From the NCBI GenBank assembly GCA_947482115.1, contig CANKII010000009.1, forward strand, positions 31,648 through 95,647: DNA of 64,000 nt. The letters are read 5' to 3'. The DNA comes from Fibrobacterota bacterium. Lineage in GTDB: Bacteria > Fibrobacterota > Fibrobacteria > UBA11236. Under the pieces are notes generated by a model. That model worked only from the letters and a program-made list of their open reading frames with translations. It did no database searches and had not been told where the DNA came from. How positions within the stretch are numbered: the first letter of the stretch is position 1; each line of letters opens with the position of its first letter. Made by a program: the position numbers and the translations under genes. Below, piece by piece: positions 46,118 to 55,603 of this stretch.

Positions 46118-47236
46118 GTGAGATTTGCAATCGGATTTGTTCCGTTGCTGATCCTGACGGGTTGTCAGCATGAGAGCTTTTGGACTCGTAAACGTCCTGT
46201 TCCGCAGCAGTTGGAAAATTCTCAACCCCAAATTGCCACATCGGATTCCTCCTCCATTGTTCCAAAGTCTGCGGGTAAATATGGAGACTTTCAACAAATT
46301 TTTGCGGATGTGGCGGAGGCCTCCCTGTCTGCCGTCGTGAGCATTCGCAACGAGCAGGGTGTTGAATCCGGTGAGTTCGGAGAAGAAGGGGGCCTGGGTT
46401 CGGGAGTCCTCATCGATTCGGGTGGAATCATCCTCACCAACAATCATGTGATCGAAGGGGCAGCTCGAATTCGAGTCCAACTTTACGATGATCGGGAATT
46501 CGATGCTGAAATATTGGGGGCGGACAAACCTTCGGATCTCGCGGTGATTCGCATCAAGAACAATAAGGGTCCGTTTGCCGCCATGCCATTGGGAGATTCG
46601 GAGAAGCTTCGCATCGGCGAGTGGGTCATCGCGGTGGGAAGCCCGTATGGTTTGTCGCAAACCGTGACCACGGGAATCATTTCCGCCAAAGGCCGCCACA
46701 ATACCGGCATCAACAGCTATGAGAACTTTCTTCAAACCGACGCAGCCATCAACCCGGGAAATTCCGGCGGCGCCTTGTTGAATCTTCACGGAGAATTGGT
46801 GGGAATCAACACTGCCATTTTTTCACGCAGCGGTGGTTATCAGGGCATTGGCTTTGCCATACCCATCAGCATGGCGAAAAAGATTTCCGCGGATCTGATT
46901 CGCGACGGCGCCGTGACACGCGGCTGGCTGGGAGTTTCCATTCAGTCTTTGGGTTCGGAAGCGGCTGCGGGAAATTCAAATCACAAGGGCGCGCTGGTGG
47001 GCGGGGTGATTCCTGGAGGGCCGGCGGAAAAGGCGGGAATCAAACGCGGAGACATAATTATCCGCTTAGGTCCAAAGGCGATTTCGGACGCCAACGATTT
47101 GCTCAACTATATCGCTTTGCAATCTCCTGGAAGCCGGATGGATGTGGAGTTAAACCGCAACGGCAAGAGTCTTGTTCTCAATGCCGAGCTGACCCGTCGC
47201 GATGAAAATCTGATGGCTAAGATGCGAAAGCAGTAA
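46118..47236 (+). CDS. HtrA/DegP-type serine protease lipoprotein
   Basis: From GTG 46118 the 372-residue protein begins with a lipoprotein signal (LTGC, lipid cysteine at 16). The trypsin-like domain shows H110 in LTNNHV, D140 in SDLAVIRI and S216 in GNSGGALL, an intact triad. One PDZ domain follows (about residues 275-365, GVIPGGPAEKAGIKRGDIIIRLG). It would degrade misfolded periplasmic proteins while anchored to the envelope. The frame extends upstream to 45962 but that part shadows DUF502; the start follows the DUF502 stop by seven bases. Confidence 0.9.
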   Translation: MRFAIGFVPLLILTGCQHESFWTRKRPVPQQLENSQPQIATSDSSSIVPKSAGKYGDFQQIFADVAEASLSAVVSIRNEQGVESGEFGEEGGLGSGVLIDSGGIILTNNHVIEGAARIRVQLYDDREFDAEILGADKPSDLAVIRIKNNKGPFAAMPLGDSEKLRIGEWVIAVGSPYGLSQTVTTGIISAKGRHNTGINSYENFLQTDAAINPGNSGGALLNLHGELVGINTAIFSRSGGYQGIGFAIPISMAKKISADLIRDGAVTRGWLGVSIQSLGSEAAAGNSNHKGALVGGVIPGGPAEKAGIKRGDIIIRLGPKAISDANDLLNYIALQSPGSRMDVELNRNGKSLVLNAELTRRDENLMAKMRKQ

Positions 47237-47251
47237 GCGTTTTAAAATGAC

Positions 47252-47953
47252 TTAAAAGAGCCGTCGGATTTCCGGTGCAACATGTTCCCCATACCAGGAA
47301 AAATCGTGCTCTCCGTCGGGATAGAGATGGAGTTTGACTTTGGGATTGGCTTCCGCCCAGTTTTGAAAAAGCGGGAACATTTGATCTCCGGGAAAAAGTC
47401 GATCATGGCCGCCCTGAAAAATATCCCAACGTGTTTTTGTGTAGATGGGATTTTTTAAGAGATCGCTTGCATCCACCGCCAGCGGCGGGCAGGATGAAAA
47501 GAGAATAAAGCGCAGAGGTTTTCGTTTTCCAACGGCTGCATAGCGAAGAGCTCCCAAACATCCATCCGAAGTGCCGACAATAATCAGCTTGTCCATGCGC
47601 ACTGCGTAATGCCCGGCCAGATAGTCTAGCAAGGTGTCGATATGCGCCATACCTCCCGGCATCAGCCAGTCCGCACCAAAATAAGCCGAGGGGCTGCACA
47701 GATAATAGGATCCGGGTTTGAGATAAGGCAGCAAAGCTTTTTCCGCATCCCAACCTTTGATGGAATTCTGGGAGCGCATGCCGCCATGCAGCCATAAAAT
47801 CACAGCACGCGGTTTCAGCGGCTTGGGAAGAATGATGCCGCAGGCATTGCTATCTGAGCCCAGTCGTATTTGCAAAGGCTCAGACCAGCCTTGGGCATGC
47901 AGTTGTGAGGTAAAAGTCAGAGCGCAGAAAAAAAGAATGAAAGCGGATTTCAT
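47252..47953 (-). CDS. Exported alpha/beta hydrolase (esterase-like)
   Basis: From ATG 47953 the 233-residue protein has a signal peptide (MKSAFILFFCALTFTSQLHAQ). The hydrolase fold shows VILWLHGGMRSQN (oxyanion), nucleophile motif GTSDG (serine), the acidic segment before GGHDRLFPGDQ and the histidine in YPDGEHDF. It resembles feruloyl-esterase/Dienelactone-type enzymes loosely; the substrate is unknown. The start shares a base with the trpF stop (TGATG), so it is expressed with trpF. Confidence 0.75.
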   Translation of the reverse strand: MKSAFILFFCALTFTSQLHAQGWSEPLQIRLGSDSNACGIILPKPLKPRAVILWLHGGMRSQNSIKGWDAEKALLPYLKPGSYYLCSPSAYFGADWLMPGGMAHIDTLLDYLAGHYAVRMDKLIIVGTSDGCLGALRYAAVGKRKPLRFILFSSCPPLAVDASDLLKNPIYTKTRWDIFQGGHDRLFPGDQMFPLFQNWAEANPKVKLHLYPDGEHDFSWYGEHVAPEIRRLF

Positions 47954-48600
47954 CAGCGGATTTCCGCAACAATTTTCAAACACTTTTTCACCAACTCAAT
48001 ATCCTTGATCCCCGGTGCGGACTCGACCTTGCTGTTGAGATCTACGGCGAAGGGTTTCGTTGCCTTCAAAGCCGCTTCAAGATTATCGGGTCCCAATCCT
48101 CCGGCCAGAAAAAAGGGACGCGGTAATGGATGGGATTGAAGCAAGGACCAATCGAAGACCTGACCCGATCCTCCAAAGGCGTTTCCGGATTGCGTGTCCA
48201 CCAGAAAATAACGCGGAGGATTTTGACGGCTGTTCCATTCCGCTTTCAGCCCGCCGTAATCTTCCAGCCGTGTATGAGGGATGGCCTTGATCACGGGTAG
48301 CGTCATCTTCTCCAATACATCCCAGTTTTCATTGCCGTGAAGTTGAATCCAACGAATTTCTGTTCTCTTGATTACGTCCAGAATGTGTTCCACCGAAGCA
48401 TCCACAAAAACGCCGACAGGTTCCGCATGATTCAATCCGGAAATAATATCGGCGGCCGCTTCAGGTTCAATGAAGCGTTTGCTGGCAGGGTGAAAATTGA
48501 ATCCGAGATAATCGACACCCATCGCATCCAGTGTTTTTGCGTCCCAGGGACGGGTGATTCCGCATACTTTGACTTGAATGCGGTTGGCGGGCTGGATCAT
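47953..48600 (-). CDS. trpF: Phosphoribosylanthranilate isomerase
   Basis: The 215-residue TIM-barrel enzyme performs the third step of tryptophan synthesis. Motifs are VKVCGITRPWDAK (catalytic cysteine), IRWIQLHGNE, FLVDTQSG (general acid aspartate) and AGGLGPDNLEAAL. No other trp gene lies in the window, so trpF is separate from its pathway cluster. Confidence 0.93.
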   Translation of the reverse strand: MIQPANRIQVKVCGITRPWDAKTLDAMGVDYLGFNFHPASKRFIEPEAAADIISGLNHAEPVGVFVDASVEHILDVIKRTEIRWIQLHGNENWDVLEKMTLPVIKAIPHTRLEDYGGLKAEWNSRQNPPRYFLVDTQSGNAFGGSGQVFDWSLLQSHPLPRPFFLAGGLGPDNLEAALKATKPFAVDLNSKVESAPGIKDIELVKKCLKIVAEIR

Positions 48601-48618
48601 GTCGGGGAAGATAACCCT

Positions 48619-49095
48619 TTAAATTTCGAGCAACAATCCGCCGCGAAGAACAATGCCTCCACCGCCATTTTCACGACCTTCATATTCCGAGCCGATGAGG
48701 ATGCTGGAGTGACGGCCATTGCGTATGTCGAACGCACCCCCCGCCCGCCAGAGCAGAGTTGAGGACGCGGAGGAAAACACATAGCCCACGCCGCCTGTCA
48801 CCACTGGAACGACGGTTCGACCGATGGGCAGGCGCACATAGGCTGCGGCAAGAATGGGAATCGCGGATGCATTTCCCGCAACGCCCTGACCGGATTGCGC
48901 GCCAAGAAGGACTTGATCGTCGAACTTGTAATAAAGGGCGGCGTTATAGCCGAAATCCATCGCCTTGAAACCGGATTTGGCCTGAACTCCCACGGTGCCC
49001 GTGGCCGCGATGCCTGAAAAAACGGGATGTACGAGAAGGAGTAAAACCCAAATCAACAGTCGACTGAAAACATGGAAACTGCCGAGCGGATTCAT
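48619..49095 (-). CDS. Exported hypothetical protein, beta-barrel-like, 158 aa
   Basis: The start has a signal sequence (LLIWVLLLLVHPVFSG, residues about 13-28). Alternating strands such as GYNAALYYKF, AAAYVRLPIG, VVPVVTGGVGYVFSS and SSILIGSEYEG suggest a small outer-membrane barrel. No family is recognised. It is 18 bases downstream of nothing coding on the same strand except glycosyltransferase at 49133, so may be cotranscribed with it. Confidence 0.6.
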   Translation of the reverse strand: MNPLGSFHVFSRLLIWVLLLLVHPVFSGIAATGTVGVQAKSGFKAMDFGYNAALYYKFDDQVLLGAQSGQGVAGNASAIPILAAAYVRLPIGRTVVPVVTGGVGYVFSSASSTLLWRAGGAFDIRNGRHSSILIGSEYEGRENGGGGIVLRGGLLLEI

Positions 49096-49132
49096 GGCCG
49101 AAAAGTAATTCCGGCAATGTCACGCCGGTGAA

Positions 49133-50377
49133 TCAGTTGGGGTATTCGGTGGTCTGTGCGTGGGATCGGGAAGATGAAATGGATGCCGATGAGTTTGGTG
49201 GCCGAATCCGGGAAGGGGCGGGAGCGGAAACGGGTGCTCTTTCGACGCGATTCCACGTGCCGGTATCCTTCGAAGTTAGGGATTTGAAAAGCCCCACCAG
49301 AAGAGCCGCGTTCATCGACACGAAATAAAACGGAATAAGGAGGAACTTGTACTTGCGCGTACGCCCGTTCCCGAGGTAGCCCAAAGCCGCACAGGCGTAG
49401 AAGAAACCCTGTAATCCCAGCAAACCCACATACCATGGCGATACAGGGACCAAAGCGATATTGGCTGCGATGAGGAAAAGCAATATGAGGGGGGCTATCC
49501 AGCGCAGGAATTTGTGGGAGAAAAACCCGTAGGCAACGAAAGGCCGCAAGGGGTTGAGAAGCGGGATGTATCTGGGGAGCAGGTTGAAGTTGGCGCGGCT
49601 GATGCGAATCTTGCGATGGAATTCTCCGTAGGAATCAAGGGAAGTTTCTTCGCTGCCAATGGCCTGGGGTTCATAAACAGCGTCCTTGCCGGCAATGAGG
49701 ACGCGGGTGGTGGTGAAAAAATCATCCATCACTTTGCGATCAGTCGGGATGGCGGCGTACAGCTCTTTACGAATGGCATAGATGCCGCCGTTGGCACCGA
49801 TGACAATTCCGAGCCGGCCTTCCAGCTTTTTGATTTCCGATTCCAGATTCCAGTAAATGCTTTCACCGATTCCCAACGCCGAATTGCCGGAGTCGTGCAA
49901 AATCAAACGGCCACAAACGCAACCCACATCCGGATCATCGAATGGCGCCAGAAGCTTTTGCAGGGCGTTTGGGAGTAGCATGGTGTTGGCGTCGCAGAAC
50001 ACCACGATGTCCCCTTGTGCGCGGGGAACCAGTTCATTCAGTATCGCCGATTTACCGGAGCGTTCCGAGAAGGAGAACAGTTTGATGGCAGGGGCGTATT
50101 GGGAGACAATGGCTTCCGTGCGATCCGTGGAGCCATCGGAACCGATCAGGATTTCCAAATCCTCACGGGGGAATTCGAGATCAAAGCAGTTGCGGATTTT
50201 TTCCTCAATGACTTTTTCCTCGTTGTATGCGGCAAGGATCAAAGAAACCCTGTGGCGTATGGGAGCAGCGTTATGGCGCCGGCGGCCAAAAATACCCTGA
50301 AGCAGGGGGAGGGATAATGGATACAGGGCGTAAGTGTGCAGAAGCAGCGCTGCGCCGATCCAAAAAGCGTATTCCAT
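49133..50377 (-). CDS. Family 2 glycosyltransferase, membrane-bound
   Basis: The 414-residue protein has an N-terminal membrane segment (about 5-27), then a GT-A domain with VSLILAAYNEEKVIEEKI, GSDGSTDRTEAIV, FCDANTMLLP (DxD-like) and EETSLDSYGEFHRKIR, and three C-terminal membrane segments (about 290-385). This is a processive-type polysaccharide or lipid glycosyltransferase. The substrate is unknown. Its start overlaps the stop of the thioredoxin-like gene (TGATG). Confidence 0.85.
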   Translation of the reverse strand: MEYAFWIGAALLLHTYALYPLSLPLLQGIFGRRRHNAAPIRHRVSLILAAYNEEKVIEEKIRNCFDLEFPREDLEILIGSDGSTDRTEAIVSQYAPAIKLFSFSERSGKSAILNELVPRAQGDIVVFCDANTMLLPNALQKLLAPFDDPDVGCVCGRLILHDSGNSALGIGESIYWNLESEIKKLEGRLGIVIGANGGIYAIRKELYAAIPTDRKVMDDFFTTTRVLIAGKDAVYEPQAIGSEETSLDSYGEFHRKIRISRANFNLLPRYIPLLNPLRPFVAYGFFSHKFLRWIAPLILLFLIAANIALVPVSPWYVGLLGLQGFFYACAALGYLGNGRTRKYKFLLIPFYFVSMNAALLVGLFKSLTSKDTGTWNRVERAPVSAPAPSRIRPPNSSASISSSRSHAQTTEYPN

Positions 50378-50868
50378 CAGCCCGAACCCTTGAGATAATC
50401 GTCAAAACTGACCTTGCGTTCCCGTGCACCGGATGAGATGTAAGTCAGGAGTTTGACCATCAGATCCGGTTCAGCATAGGAGGAAAAGCTTCCGATGATT
50501 TCACCCTTGGAATTCAGAAATATCATGGTGGGGAATCCTTCGACTCTCCACTGCATGCTCAAATTCCGTCCGGTTGTTTTTTGCCCCTTCCAAATCAAAG
50601 GGGCGTCACTTTCTGCATCGAGCTTGATGCTGACAAAGTGCTTGTCCAATTCGGCAATCACGGGCGCGGCTTTGAATGTGACCGCATCCAGCTGTTTGCA
50701 GTATCCACACCAGTCGGTATACATGTCCACGAAGACATATTTCCCCTTGGTGGTAGCGTTTTTAAAGCCCTGATTAAAAGGTGTCCATTGCACGAACCCG
50801 GGCTTCTCGGCATGCGAAGGCGCGCCAAAAAACAAAGTCAATGCGAGGGATGCGGCTAAAAAACGCAT
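50377..50868 (-). CDS. Exported thioredoxin-fold protein
   Basis: From ATG 50868 the 163-residue protein has a signal peptide (FLAASLALTLFFGAPSHA) and a thioredoxin fold with the CxxC motif in DWCGYCKQLD and the cis-proline in VEGFPTMIFLN. It is a periplasmic disulfide handler of the DUF255/thioredoxin_7 type. The overlap with the downstream glycosyltransferase and the upstream trxA gene suggests an operon. Confidence 0.85.
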   Translation of the reverse strand: MRFLAASLALTLFFGAPSHAEKPGFVQWTPFNQGFKNATTKGKYVFVDMYTDWCGYCKQLDAVTFKAAPVIAELDKHFVSIKLDAESDAPLIWKGQKTTGRNLSMQWRVEGFPTMIFLNSKGEIIGSFSSYAEPDLMVKLLTYISSGARERKVSFDDYLKGSG

Positions 50869-50872
50869 GGTA

Positions 50873-51202
50873 TCAGAGAGCTGCGTCGAGCTTTTCCACG
50901 ATTTTGCTCTTCGGATAGGCTCCGACGAGCTGCTGGACTTCCTTGCCATCCTTGAAAAACATCATGGTGGGAATGCTGCGAATCCCGAAACGGCCCGCGA
51001 TGTCCGGTGCCTCGTCCGTGTTCAGTTTGGCCACTTTGGCGCGACCCTGATACGTTTGAGCGAGCTCCTCAACAATAGGTGCTACCATGCGGCAGGGCCC
51101 ACACCATTCCGCCCAGAAATCCACCATAACGGCACCGGAAAAATTGGTGACTTCTTTTTCAAAATTTTCGCTGGTCAATTTGACCACCAATTCACTGGCC
51201 AT
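50873..51202 (-). CDS. trxA: Thioredoxin
   Basis: From ATG 51202 the 109-residue protein is a classic cytoplasmic thioredoxin with [14 protein letters not shown] (active site WCGPC) and the cis-proline in [14 protein letters not shown]. It reduces disulfides of target enzymes. An AAAGGGGAG site precedes the ATG on the reverse strand. The gene overlaps the upstream lipoprotein gene by 11 bases; a longer frame to 51235 is less likely. Confidence 0.95.
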   Translation of the reverse strand: MASELVVKLTSENFEKEVTNFSGAVMVDFWAEWCGPCRMVAPIVEELAQTYQGRAKVAKLNTDEAPDIAGRFGIRSIPTMMFFKDGKEVQQLVGAYPKSKIVEKLDAAL

Positions 51203-51560
51203 GAAACTCCCCTTTACGTTCTTTTTGATAGGCATTCACGCGGTTTATCACCCGTTCTTGAAACGACTTCCAAGCATCAGGGTGGTTTACAAGACGCACA
51301 AAACGCTCATGGAACTGAGCTGGCGTTACCCCATGTTGGGCTAAAATGGCCTTTCGGACCTCATTGGCCTTGTTTGGGTCTTCAGCCGAGGCCACGGAAG
51401 CCAGCTTAAGTTCCACGTATAAATCTACAAATTGAGCATCGGGGGCGTAATGGCTTTCCGTACAGCCCCAAAAGGCGTTCAGGGCCGAAAATAGAGCCAA
51501 AAACAAGACTCCTTTTGCGGTTCTTGATAGAAATATCTGGTTGAATTCACCCTCTCTCAT
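51192..51560 (-). CDS. DUF4296-like lipoprotein
   Basis: The 122-residue protein has a hydrophobic signal ending with FWGC (lipid cysteine at about residue 33). The mature part is helical (FVDLYVELKLASVASA, ILAQHGVTPAQFHERFVRL), matching the DUF4296 layout of small FCB lipoproteins. The function is unknown. It is first in an apparent operon with trxA, the exported thioredoxin-fold protein and the glycosyltransferase. Confidence 0.65.
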   Translation of the reverse strand: MREGEFNQIFLSRTAKGVLFLALFSALNAFWGCTESHYAPDAQFVDLYVELKLASVASAEDPNKANEVRKAILAQHGVTPAQFHERFVRLVNHPDAWKSFQERVINRVNAYQKERKGEFHGQ

Positions 51561-51664
51561 TGTGTTCCAAAGCTAAGGTGGTTCCGGAAGCGAAAGGGTC
51601 TCCATCAGGCTCTTTCTGTGTCATGGTTCGGTCAAGAAGGAACCCGGTTGTGTCACGGCAAAAA

Positions 51665-52567
51665 TCAGGATCCGAACAGGGCCCGGGCGTAACTTTCTCG
51701 ATCAAAAGGAATTAGGTCGTCCAAACCTTCTCCCACACCCACCCAACGGATGGGCGCGTTAAACTCCCGCGAAAGAGTGATGACCGATCCTCCCTTGGCA
51801 GTGCCGTCCAGTTTGGTGACGATCAGACCATTCAAAGGGGCTGCGGCGCCAAAACCCTTGAATTGAGGAAGGGCGTTTTGACCCGTATTGCCATCAATGA
51901 CCAATAAAGTTTCATGCGGCAAAGCAGGATCGTGTTTGCGAAGCACGCGCACCAATTTGCGCAACTCTTCCATGAGATTGTCCTTGGTGTGCAAGCGGCC
52001 GGCGGTGTCAATCAAAAGAAGATCGTACCCCCGGGACTTGGCAGCTGCGTAAGCATCATAGGCTACGGAAGCGGCATCTGCGCCATCCTGATGCTTGATG
52101 ATTTCAACGCCTGCGCGTTGCGCCCAAACGTCGAGTTGGGAAATCGCTCCAGCACGGAACGTATCGCATGCGGCCAGCAATACTTTTTTGCCTTGACTTA
52201 CATGGTGATGGGCGATTTTCGCGACCGAAGTGGTTTTACCCGCGCCATTCACACCCACAAAAAGAATCACATAAGGTTTGGCATCCAAAGAAAGTTTGGG
52301 CGCATCCTGCAACAAGTCTTTGGCTTCTTCCGCCATCCAGTCCAGGAGTTGCTTTTGATCGATCTCCTGTCCGCGCGCGCGTTTGCGGACGCCTTCCAGA
52401 ATGAGATGAGTGGTGTCCCAACCGATATCCGCAGCGAGGAGCTTTTCCTCCAGCGTTTCGATCACTTCGTCGGTGAGCTTGCCTTTTCCAAATACCGCCT
52501 GAATCTCGCGCGAAACCGCTTGTCGCGTGCGCGTGAGGCCGTGAAGAATTTTATCGAAGAAACCCAA
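51665..52567 (-). CDS. ftsY: Signal recognition particle receptor FtsY
   Basis: The 300-residue protein has an N-terminal four-helix bundle (about 1-85) and the SRP GTPase: [15 protein letters not shown] (G1), [16 protein letters not shown] (G3), [10 protein letters not shown] (G4) and [15 protein letters not shown]. It lacks the long acidic N-terminal A domain, as in many bacteria. It docks SRP-ribosome complexes at the inner membrane. Confidence 0.96.
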   Translation of the reverse strand: MGFFDKILHGLTRTRQAVSREIQAVFGKGKLTDEVIETLEEKLLAADIGWDTTHLILEGVRKRARGQEIDQKQLLDWMAEEAKDLLQDAPKLSLDAKPYVILFVGVNGAGKTTSVAKIAHHHVSQGKKVLLAACDTFRAGAISQLDVWAQRAGVEIIKHQDGADAASVAYDAYAAAKSRGYDLLLIDTAGRLHTKDNLMEELRKLVRVLRKHDPALPHETLLVIDGNTGQNALPQFKGFGAAAPLNGLIVTKLDGTAKGGSVITLSREFNAPIRWVGVGEGLDDLIPFDRESYARALFGS

Positions 52568-52603
52568 GGGAGAATGCCAATAAGCCCGGTAAGCGGATGG
52601 TGC

Positions 52604-53200
52604 TTATAGCCGACTTTCGACGATGTCAACCAAACCATAGGCTTTGGCTTCTTCAGCGGTCATGAAATTATCGCGATCGGTGTCGGTCTCGATTTTGTCC
52701 ACGGGATGACCGGTGTGTTTGGACAACATTTGATTCAGGCTCTGACGGATGCGCAACATTTCCTCGGCCTGAATTTGAATGTCGGACGCCGGACCGTACA
52801 TGTGGCCGGAGATCAACGGTTGATGGATCATGATGCGCGCATTGGGCCATGCATAGCGTTTGCCGGGATGTCCACCAGCGAGCAAAAAGGCTCCCATGCT
52901 GGCGGCCTGTCCGCAAACCACGGTGGCCACGGGGGATTTCACGGCTTGCATGGCATCGTAAATGGCAAGACCGGAGGAAATTACACCGCCGGGGCTGTTG
53001 ATGTACAATGTGATTTCATCTTGGCTTTGTGAATCCATATAGACCAGTAGCTTCACTATCCGCTCGGCAACTTGATCATCCACCTGGGACCAGAGGAAAA
53101 TTTTCCGCTGCTTGATGAAGGACTCCATGATTTCCTTGCTCAGGAAAACCGGTCCCTCGTCCTTCTCTTTTTCCTTGTCATCCATGCGAATCGTATTCAT
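52604..53200 (-). CDS. clpP: ATP-dependent Clp protease proteolytic subunit
   Basis: The 198-residue serine protease has the catalytic serine at 101 in GQAASMGAF, the histidine at 126 in MIHQPL and the aspartate within TDRDNF. It forms the barrel degraded through ClpA/ClpX. The N terminus has a charged MDDKEKEKDE lead before the core. clpX is not in the window. A short, possibly irrelevant overlap with no other gene occurs. Confidence 0.95.
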   Translation of the reverse strand: MNTIRMDDKEKEKDEGPVFLSKEIMESFIKQRKIFLWSQVDDQVAERIVKLLVYMDSQSQDEITLYINSPGGVISSGLAIYDAMQAVKSPVATVVCGQAASMGAFLLAGGHPGKRYAWPNARIMIHQPLISGHMYGPASDIQIQAEEMLRIRQSLNQMLSKHTGHPVDKIETDTDRDNFMTAEEAKAYGLVDIVESRL

Positions 53201-53280
53201 TGAAAGCCTCGTGGTTACAGGTCGATAAGATACATCGACTCGATACTAATGGAAACTGCGCAAATCGTTTCAGAACGCAA

Positions 53281-53293
53281 CGCCCCTACAAGG
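53281..53293. repeat. 13-base half copy of the 54728-54778 palindrome
   Basis: CGCCCCTACAAGG matches the right arm of the palindrome at 54759-54771 exactly. It contains the cysS stop codon. Together with the palindrome it flanks cysS. Confidence 0.45.
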
Positions 53294-54710
53294 GCGACCA
53301 TCCGACCGAACCATCAGGGTTGTCTTTCAGGACAAAACCTTGGGCACGGAATTGATCGCGGATTGCATCGCTGCGTTTCCAATCCTTGTTTTTGCGTGCC
53401 TCGGTGCGTTCGGGTAAAAGGGCTTTGAGATCTTCCGGCAAATCCACGGTTTTGATCGCTTCGGCTTTCGTGAGTTGCAAACCCAACAGTTGATCCCATT
53501 CCGAAATCAATCCGGCCTTTTCACCTTCAAGCACGTCGGAATCCTTGAGCATGAGATTCAGGATTCCCAAGGCTTGCGGAAAATTGAGATCGTCGCACAC
53601 GGCTTCCAGAAAACGGCCGCGCCATTCCTCCCCGCGATCGGAACGGACGGGCACGGATTTTCCGATCAAGGGATCGGTGCGCTTGCGCAGGTTTCGCAAC
53701 GAGTCGCGCGCGGAGTCGAGTCCGGTATAACTGAAGTTGAGATAGTTCCGGTAATGCGCCGTGAGACAAAAATACCGATAATCCATGGGAGAATATCCCT
53801 GTTGGATCAACACATCCAAAGTGACGAATTCGCCAGCGGACTTGGACATCTTTCCGCCCCTGCCGCTTTCATCGGGAGCCTCGAGCAGCCATCCGCCGTG
53901 TAACCAGAAACGGGAGAACAATTTTCCTGTGGCACATTCGGATTGCGCGATTTCATTGGTGTGATGTACGCGAATGTGATCCGCACCACCGCAATGGATG
54001 TCCAGCGTTTCGCCGAGAATCTTCATGGCCATGGCGGAGCATTCCACATGCCAGCCGGGAAAACCTTTTCCCCAAGGGGATTCCCATTCCATCATGCGTT
54101 GCGTGTCGCTGGGAGAAAATTTCCACAACGCGAAATCGGTCGGGTTGCGCTTGCCTTCGTTTACGGTCACGCGTGCGCCGGCCTGCATACCTTCGATGTC
54201 GAGATGCGCAAACTCAGGATAACGCGGAAATTTTGCCGTGTCGAAATAAACGCCGTCGCCGGGAACCACATAAGTGAAATCTTTTTTCTCCAACTCCTGA
54301 ATCAGAGTGATCTGTTCGGGAATATGGGCGGTGGCGCGCGGCCACTCGGTGGGTTCCAAAAGATTCAGCGCTTTCCAGTCTTTTTGAAAAGCCTGCGTGT
54401 AATATTCGGCGATGTCCCATGCGGTTTTGCCCTCACGTCGCGCGCCCTTTTCCATTTTGTCTTCACCCGTGTCGGCATCGGAAGTGAGATGTCCCACATC
54501 GGTGATGTTCACGACATGCCGTACTTCATACTGGAGTGATTCCAAAGTTCTTCGCAGTAAATCCTCGAAGACATAGGTGCGGAGATTTCCGATATGTGCG
54601 AAGTGATATACCGTAGGGCCGCAGCAATACATCCTTACGAGTCCCGGGGTCAGGGGTTCGAAAGGATCTTTCTGGCGCGTGGCGGTGTTGTAGAGATTCA
54701 GAATATTCAT
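53286..54710 (-). CDS. cysS: Cysteinyl-tRNA synthetase
   Basis: From ATG 54710 the 474-residue class I enzyme charges tRNA(Cys). The MYCCGPTVYHFAHIGN segment contains the zinc cysteine and the HIGH-like motif (HIGN); KMSKSAGEF is the KMSKS loop. CSAMAMKILGETLDIHCGG supplies further zinc ligands. The open frame extends to 54755 but includes part of the palindrome. The protein's last residues (GWSPL) and stop lie in a repeat element. Confidence 0.96.
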   Translation of the reverse strand: MNILNLYNTATRQKDPFEPLTPGLVRMYCCGPTVYHFAHIGNLRTYVFEDLLRRTLESLQYEVRHVVNITDVGHLTSDADTGEDKMEKGARREGKTAWDIAEYYTQAFQKDWKALNLLEPTEWPRATAHIPEQITLIQELEKKDFTYVVPGDGVYFDTAKFPRYPEFAHLDIEGMQAGARVTVNEGKRNPTDFALWKFSPSDTQRMMEWESPWGKGFPGWHVECSAMAMKILGETLDIHCGGADHIRVHHTNEIAQSECATGKLFSRFWLHGGWLLEAPDESGRGGKMSKSAGEFVTLDVLIQQGYSPMDYRYFCLTAHYRNYLNFSYTGLDSARDSLRNLRKRTDPLIGKSVPVRSDRGEEWRGRFLEAVCDDLNFPQALGILNLMLKDSDVLEGEKAGLISEWDQLLGLQLTKAEAIKTVDLPEDLKALLPERTEARKNKDWKRSDAIRDQFRAQGFVLKDNPDGSVGWSPL

Positions 54711-54727
54711 GAAGAGGGAAAAGGTAA

Positions 54728-54778
54728 AAATGAACCTTGTAGGGGCGTGATTCAATCACGCCCCTACAAGGTTCATTT
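54728..54778 (-). terminator. 51-base palindrome ending the EamA transporter gene
   Basis: Two 25-base arms are perfectly complementary around one base. The outer parts are AAATGAACC and GGTTCATTT; the inner parts are GGGGCGTGATT and AATCACGCCCC. On the reverse strand a T-run (TTTTTACCTTTT) follows the hairpin, so it can end the EamA transcript. It contains the EamA stop codon and lies 18 bases before the cysS start. A 13-base half copy is at 53281-53293. Confidence 0.8.
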
Positions 54779-55603
54779 CTCCGGCAACCCGACCACGGTT
54801 AATTTTTTTCTTGCTGCGACCACAAGTCCCACGCCCCCTAAAGTTGAAATTGTGGAAAACAACAATCGGAAGGTGGGATGTTCCCCAAGGAGCAGAATTC
54901 CCCCAACTGCAGCCAAGATTGGAACCGAAAGTTGGACAATGGCCCCCATTGTGGCGTTTATACCTCTCAGTGCGGCATACCAAACGGCATATCCCAATCC
55001 GGAAGTTACGGCACCGGAAAGGACCGCCCACATGGCACCCATGGGCGTAACGTGCAAGCCACGCAGCAACCCAACGCCAAGCACTGGGACCCCAAAAATC
55101 AGTGAACGCGAAAAATTATCCGCCGTAACGGCAATGGGATCCGTCACGCCGCGGCCGCGAAGGGAATAGATTCCCCAGGCAAAGCCTGATGAAATCATTA
55201 ACGCGGAACCCAATGGTGAAGGCGCTCTCAATCCTGGAGAGACAAGAAAAACCAGCCCTGACAGGGCCATGATAAAGCCGATCCATTGGAAGACTTGAAG
55301 TCGCTCCCCTTTGAACAAGGCTGCTGAAAGCATGGTGATTTGCACGGATCCAAAAAGGATCAAAGCACCGGTGCCTGCGCCTAAAGTGATGTAAGCAAGG
55401 GAAAATGCCATGGCATAAACAAACAAGGAAAACCCCGATGTCCAACTTCCATTCCCGCCACCACGCCACTTTCCGCGCGAACATCCAATCAATCCCCACA
55501 AAACAAAAGCTCCGGAAATCAACCGCAACGTTGTGAATCCAATGGCATCGATGGAGTTGGCGGCAAACGCGATGAGGGCTGTTAGAGTAAGGAGAAAGGT
55601 CAT
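54773..55603 (-). CDS. EamA-family (DMT) transporter
   Basis: The 276-residue protein has about ten membrane helices in two EamA halves, with ANSIDAIGFTTLRLISGAFVLWG-type start and GLGYAVWYAALRGINATMGAIVQLSVPILAAVGGILLLGE in the second half. It exports an unknown small metabolite. Its ATG overlaps the stop of the SagB/ThcOx-type gene (ATGA), so they are co-expressed and may act on the same compound. It ends inside a palindromic terminator. Confidence 0.85.
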   Translation of the reverse strand: MTFLLTLTALIAFAANSIDAIGFTTLRLISGAFVLWGLIGCSRGKWRGGGNGSWTSGFSLFVYAMAFSLAYITLGAGTGALILFGSVQITMLSAALFKGERLQVFQWIGFIMALSGLVFLVSPGLRAPSPLGSALMISSGFAWGIYSLRGRGVTDPIAVTADNFSRSLIFGVPVLGVGLLRGLHVTPMGAMWAVLSGAVTSGLGYAVWYAALRGINATMGAIVQLSVPILAAVGGILLLGEHPTFRLLFSTISTLGGVGLVVAARKKLTVVGLPEK

